Shown: positions 60,468 to 64,000 of the stretch, piece after piece
Layout: the number at the start of each line of letters is the position of its first letter
How positions within the stretch are numbered: position 1 is the first letter of the stretch
Source: JBBSEX01 sp038239345
Lineage (GTDB): Bacteria > Acidobacteriota > Terriglobia > Bryobacterales > Bryobacteraceae
DNA length: 64,000 nucleotides
Direction: 5' to 3'
Assembly (NCBI GenBank): GCA_038239345.1
Contig: JBBSEX010000001.1
Coordinates: 372,001-436,000 of the forward strand
Position numbers and translations under genes: made by a program
The notes under the pieces: generated by a model
Told to the model about the DNA's origin: nothing
Seen by the model: the letters and a program-made list of their open reading frames with translations, nothing else
The model's database searches: none

Positions 60468-61036
60468 TTATCGGCGGCGGAGCCAGGCCAAAGCGAAGAT
60501 CCCGAGCGAAACGATTGTGATCGCGCCGGTTCGGGAACGTCGACCGCATCGCTCAGCCTCGCGGTAAACGTCACACGCTCCACCTTGCTGAAGGTCAGGG
60601 TACCTAAACTGGAGCCGACGCCAGTAAAAAAATGTCGGGAAACGCGGCGAGCAGGGGTCCTTTCGATGTCGTAATGTCATAGCCGGTGATACCGGGATCG
60701 CTGAATCGAGCAGGTATCCGGCCGTTAAATCCGCGAGTGCGATGTTGCTCGTAGCCTTAAAAATCACAAAGTATTTTCCGTCGTTCAACAGCCCGCTTCC
60801 CACCCCGTCGATACTGACGTTACAGGTACGAATGGCGTTAACTATTGGAACGCCGTATTGACGATCAGGTCTGTGCCGGTAGTGCCGCTGAATTGAAACG
60901 CCGCTTCTTGAAAAGTCGCGGCTGGGGCGCTTGCGGTGCCCGTGGCTAAACCGGAAAAAGTAAACGTAATCGGGGCCGCGTGAGCCGTCAGGGCGGAGGC
61001 TAACAGGATCAGTGCCGCAGTGCAGTGGAGACGCAT
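60468..61036 (-). pseudogene. PEP-CTERM exported protein gene with four frame changes
   Basis: A signal peptide starts at 61036 (MRLHCTAALILLASALTAHA). The protein then runs in four consecutive frames: to 60842, then from about 60852 (VPIVNAIRTC to LLDSA), then DPGITGYDITTSKGPLLAA from 60699, then TGVGSSLGTLTFSKVERV, and finally ITIVSLGIFALAWLRRR ending at 60468. The C-terminal VPEPA, hydrophobic helix and arginine cluster form a PEP-CTERM sorting signal, used by exosortase. Each shift is by one missing base, one of them in a T7 run (60626-60632). No exosortase is in the window. Confidence 0.7.
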
Positions 61037-61136
61037 ATGGCCTAGGATAGGCCCGCATCGACTCTATCTTGTACGCCTTTGTGTAGGAACGGCAAGGCCC
61101 GGCCACTGCATCGCGATTGGAAAGATGGACGCTGAG

Positions 61137-63719
61137 TTAGATGTTACGCACGAAGATGGTAGCCGGGGCGGAAACGCGGGTGTCGAGCATAATCGTCAAC
61201 GGCTCGTTGCCTTGCGGCACGTTCGGGGAGAGCAGGAACTGTACTTGTCGTCCGTTGATCGATGTCGCGATGTGATCTACGCCGCCAACGTTAATGTGAA
61301 GCCTGGACGGCAGCACCGCGATGCCGGGATCGGCAAGCCCAGTAACAAACAGCGTGATCAGATCGCCGGCATGGGCCGGGTGATTGGAATCCACCGCTGT
61401 GTTAGTGCCCGTAATTACGTTGGTGATCACCGGCGGAGGAGCGTCGACATTCATCATCACGGGATAGATGGGATCGCCACTGCTATCGGTCAAACTGACC
61501 AGCGCCCCGCCGTTAGGAACTCCCGGCGGCACGATAAAGCTAATCTGTCCATTTCCGCTCGAGACGATAGTGGCCGGCTGACCCGCCACGGTGAGCGTTA
61601 ATGTCGAAGAGGGAAGATTCAGCACGTTCGCTATGGCCGTACCACCCACCGGCGTGCCAGTTAATCCGGTTGCCGCATTCACAATTGGGCCGCTGATCAC
61701 CGTCAGATTATGGAATGCCGGAAGCAGTTGAATGGCGAACGGCTGGGAGAACGTGCTCAAGCCGTTCGACACGGAAACTTGCGTGCTGAACGGCAAGGCG
61801 TTGGCGCTTACCGCCACATTGGCCACAAGGTGCGTAGGACTGAGCACCCAGACCCGGCGCACCACGATATCGCTCGATCCGAATCCGACCTTCGCTTCCC
61901 CGTCGACAAAGTTTCCGTTCTGGATCTGGATGTCGATTGCCGCTTCCGCTCCCGCTGGAATCGTGCTGGGGTATACGCCAATGCCGGCGGCGCTAGTGAG
62001 CGCGGCATTAGGGTCGAAGGCGGGGCCGTCATAGGTGTAGGTCGGCGGAGGATATTGCAGATACAACGAGCTTTGTCCGTCGTTATTCAAGGCAACGACA
62101 TTGGCCACATAGCCGCTGGCCGCGGGCGGCGGAGTGACCAGGATACTGCTGTCCGGATTGACACGGATTTGGGCCGCCAGAGCGCCGTCGAATAGAATGC
62201 GCGTATCCGGCTGCAAGGTATTTCCGCTGATCGTCACCGCGCGATTACCCTTATCGTCAAACGCCGGCGTCACTGCCGTCACAACCGGGGGTGGATTGTG
62301 CACCAGTGTAAACGCGCCAGGTAATACATACAAATCGTTGTTCAGGGCGAAGGTCATGTGACGCGGACCGTCGCCCGAGAACGTCGCCAGATCCACTTCC
62401 AGATAGTTTTGGCTATAGGCCCGCACCGATCCTGGCAGCACGCGAGCCGATCCTCCGATGGCCGTTGCACTTACTCCGGAAAGAAGACCTCCATTCGAAT
62501 TAAACAAACCCGCGCCGGTGACGTACACTCCGGCACTGCTTGCTCCTACCGGTAAAACCGCTCCCTTCACCGCCACCGCGTTTAAGGCTAGCGCCGGGTA
62601 GGCGACGCTGGGGAAGCTATACGTACTTACCGCGTAGAGGCTGGTGGCACTGCGTTTATTGACGTAGAAATTGGTGGAGTCGGCGCTGGCACCGGCGCTG
62701 ACGTATACCGCCGAGGCCTGATTCCAATCCTTCGTGCCGGGATAAAATTGTGTGTCGAAGGGAGATCCCACGGGGATCTCCTTACCGGATGCATCCACCG
62801 GATATTGCAAGCCGCCGGGAGTCAATTCGCCCGAGGCGGGAGGCGGTAGCGGATGCGCATATACATAATACTGGCCAGGTGGAACGGCATCGATGCGATA
62901 CGTTCCATCGGGATTGCTCAGCGCGCTAATTGTCGGCCCACTGGGTGAAATCGCCACTACGGACGCCAGATTCACGCCGTCGCCGCCCGAGTAGGCCACA
63001 CGCCCCGTGATGCTCCCTGTTGCCGACAGAAATCCGGCACCGGGATAGAGCAAGGAAATACCGGCGATATCGTCGGCGCCAAGCGGCTTTGCTTTACTTG
63101 TCGAGCGCGTAAAGCTGGTTGACATCACGCTGGATGAGAACGTATGTTGCAAGCCCAGCGTATGCCCGAATTCATGCACCAGCGTCGTGAAGAAAGCCTC
63201 GCTGAAACTAGGTGTTTGGGTCAGATCGCGGCGCAGCTTCAACTTGGATCGCATGATCGGCACAAAAGGCACGCCCGACGCGGTGGAAATGGTGGCCGAG
63301 GCGGCGTTCAAGGGCATCGTGATCCCACCCAGGGCCGCCAGTCCAGGAGGAACGTCATCATCGAAGACCACGTCGATGCCCGGCGTATTTTGCGTACTGC
63401 CGAAGGTCTCGAGCCCTCCAAAGGCCAGCCGCAGATCGGAAGAGGGTACATCGTTCCATTGCCGCCCGGCCAGGCGAATCTGGCTGATTACGGCGGCGAA
63501 ACTGTCACCCGGCGCCAATGGGGACGGGCCTTGATCGGAAATGAAGTAGAAAACCGTTTTGTTTTGCAGCGCGTTCAGATCGAATTTGAAAGGAATCGGA
63601 CCAGAGCCAAACCGGCCATTGAAGATCACGTAGAAGTAATAGGCCTGAGCCGAGGTGGCAAGTAACAGCGATGCCGCGACAAGCGGTAACAGGCGGCGGA
63701 ACTTGCAGCTCCAGTTCAT
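61137..63719 (-). CDS. Secreted matrixin-like metalloprotease with TIGR03437-like tail
   Basis: 860 residues with a signal peptide (LLPLVAASLLLATSAQA). The metzincin domain has HEFGHTLGLQHT (182-193; zinc ligands H182, H186, H192) with a Met-turn SSVMST. A carboxypeptidase-regulatory-like beta-sandwich follows (ITGRVAYSGGDGVNLASVVA), then two Ig/IPT-type repeats (TPAFDDKGNRAVTISGNTLQ), and a C-terminal domain with GPIVNAATGL, typical of the Solibacter TIGR03437 family. The start at 63719 fits the signal peptide and overlaps the preceding gene (ATGA). Confidence 0.83.
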   Translation of the reverse strand: MNWSCKFRRLLPLVAASLLLATSAQAYYFYVIFNGRFGSGPIPFKFDLNALQNKTVFYFISDQGPSPLAPGDSFAAVISQIRLAGRQWNDVPSSDLRLAFGGLETFGSTQNTPGIDVVFDDDVPPGLAALGGITMPLNAASATISTASGVPFVPIMRSKLKLRRDLTQTPSFSEAFFTTLVHEFGHTLGLQHTFSSSVMSTSFTRSTSKAKPLGADDIAGISLLYPGAGFLSATGSITGRVAYSGGDGVNLASVVAISPSGPTISALSNPDGTYRIDAVPPGQYYVYAHPLPPPASGELTPGGLQYPVDASGKEIPVGSPFDTQFYPGTKDWNQASAVYVSAGASADSTNFYVNKRSATSLYAVSTYSFPSVAYPALALNAVAVKGAVLPVGASSAGVYVTGAGLFNSNGGLLSGVSATAIGGSARVLPGSVRAYSQNYLEVDLATFSGDGPRHMTFALNNDLYVLPGAFTLVHNPPPVVTAVTPAFDDKGNRAVTISGNTLQPDTRILFDGALAAQIRVNPDSSILVTPPPAASGYVANVVALNNDGQSSLYLQYPPPTYTYDGPAFDPNAALTSAAGIGVYPSTIPAGAEAAIDIQIQNGNFVDGEAKVGFGSSDIVVRRVWVLSPTHLVANVAVSANALPFSTQVSVSNGLSTFSQPFAIQLLPAFHNLTVISGPIVNAATGLTGTPVGGTAIANVLNLPSSTLTLTVAGQPATIVSSGNGQISFIVPPGVPNGGALVSLTDSSGDPIYPVMMNVDAPPPVITNVITGTNTAVDSNHPAHAGDLITLFVTGLADPGIAVLPSRLHINVGGVDHIATSINGRQVQFLLSPNVPQGNEPLTIMLDTRVSAPATIFVRNI

Positions 63720-64000
63720 TGCGCTTGCTGCCCCGAGGTCGTTCGAATGCGCGCGGTGACATCCCGCAAGTTCAGCGAGATGGCCTGATCGCGAACCGGT
63801 TGCCCGCTCTTTGGATCGAGCATCATCTCTTCGGTGGCTGGCCGCTTTAGAAGAACGTCGCCGACCTGGGGCGCGGTCAGCGTGAATAAACCTTGCGACA
63901 AACCGATAATCTGCGTCATACCGCTCTTGCCGGTCCAAAGAAACAAGAAATATTCTTCGCCCGCAGTCAAAACCGGGGCTCCGGCGAAGACTTGGCGGTA
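63716..64000 (-). CDS. Hypothetical protein, N-terminus outside window
   Basis: C-terminal 94 residues of a protein that enters from the right edge (open to 64000). Recognisable text includes YFLFLWTGKSGMTQIIGLSQ, VGDVLLKRPATEEMMLD and NLRDVTARI; the beta-rich pattern suggests a secreted or periplasmic protein. No family recognised. Its stop overlaps the protease ATG by four bases, so the two are likely co-expressed. Confidence 0.6.
   Translation of the reverse strand, partial: YRQVFAGAPVLTAGEEYFLFLWTGKSGMTQIIGLSQGLFTLTAPQVGDVLLKRPATEEMMLDPKSGQPVRDQAISLNLRDVTARIRTTSGQQAQ

Noticed and set aside
1..64000. CRISPR arrays, tRNA or rRNA genes, intact IS elements or phage genes
   Set aside because: None found by eye in gaps or genes; gaps over 300 bases hold only the features listed.

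Overview
This 64 kb window looks like chromosomal DNA of an acidobacterium close to Bryobacterales/Solibacter. The support is indirect: a large Oar-like TonB-dependent receptor with a carboxypeptidase-regulatory N-terminal domain, a metzincin with a TIGR03437-like tail of the kind common in Solibacter, a PEP-CTERM gene remnant, a DUF4953/DUF5117-type zinc metalloprotease, MacB-like permeases and many small secreted proteins. GC content appears moderately high. I found no rRNA, tRNA, CRISPR array, phage or intact insertion sequence.

Layout, left to right. 1-5560 (minus strand) is a tight lysine/diaminopimelate operon, dapE-asd-lysC-dapB-dapA-dapD, with most junctions overlapping; dapD leaves the window. 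5852-13839 is a phosphonate-use region: phnX, an OPA-type MFS transporter and a PhnZ-like HD oxygenase on the minus strand, then a plus-strand TonB receptor, broken by one frameshift, and then an FAD oxidase of the phosphonate-associated family. 13950-22549 holds cell-surface polysaccharide genes (a VpsJ-like toroid protein, a fused GT2-GT4 glycosyltransferase, and a three-gene cassette of glycosyltransferase, hexapeptide acyltransferase and DegT aminotransferase), interrupted by purC-cvpA-gph. 22523-23892 is queE-queC. 23893-27774 is a poorly coding stretch with a nonsense-disrupted small membrane gene, an 18-bp tandem duplication, small exported proteins and a frameshifted membrane protein.

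28450-34514 is a conserved housekeeping run: rpsU, acylphosphatase, a membrane protein, apt-ispE-prs-rplY-pth-rpsF-rpsR-rplI, ending in a hairpin. 35020-42395 (minus) carries an SDR, a GT4, a PHP protein and two exported metallopeptidases. 42503-44157 is tatA-tatC with unusual extensions. 44631-49282 (minus) is an arginine operon, argF-msrQ-argG-argH-argR, preceded by two clear ARG boxes that overlap a good promoter, so ArgR probably represses its own operon. 49383-64000 holds a beta-propeller gene split by one stop codon, a Tat-exported M24 peptidase, two MacB-like permeases, a YheT-like hydrolase, a GAF-ANTAR regulator, a TPR metallopeptidase, a sialidase-like protein, a methyltransferase, a multiply frameshifted PEP-CTERM gene and a matrixin-like protease.

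The two points most worth following are the phosphonate region, which has two different exits for phosphonates but neither PhnW nor PhnY in view, and the ArgR circuit with a haem protein (MsrQ) embedded in it. At least five genes are disrupted. Most of the disruptions in the PEP-CTERM gene and the TonB receptor look like single-base losses, so genome decay and assembly error both need to be considered.
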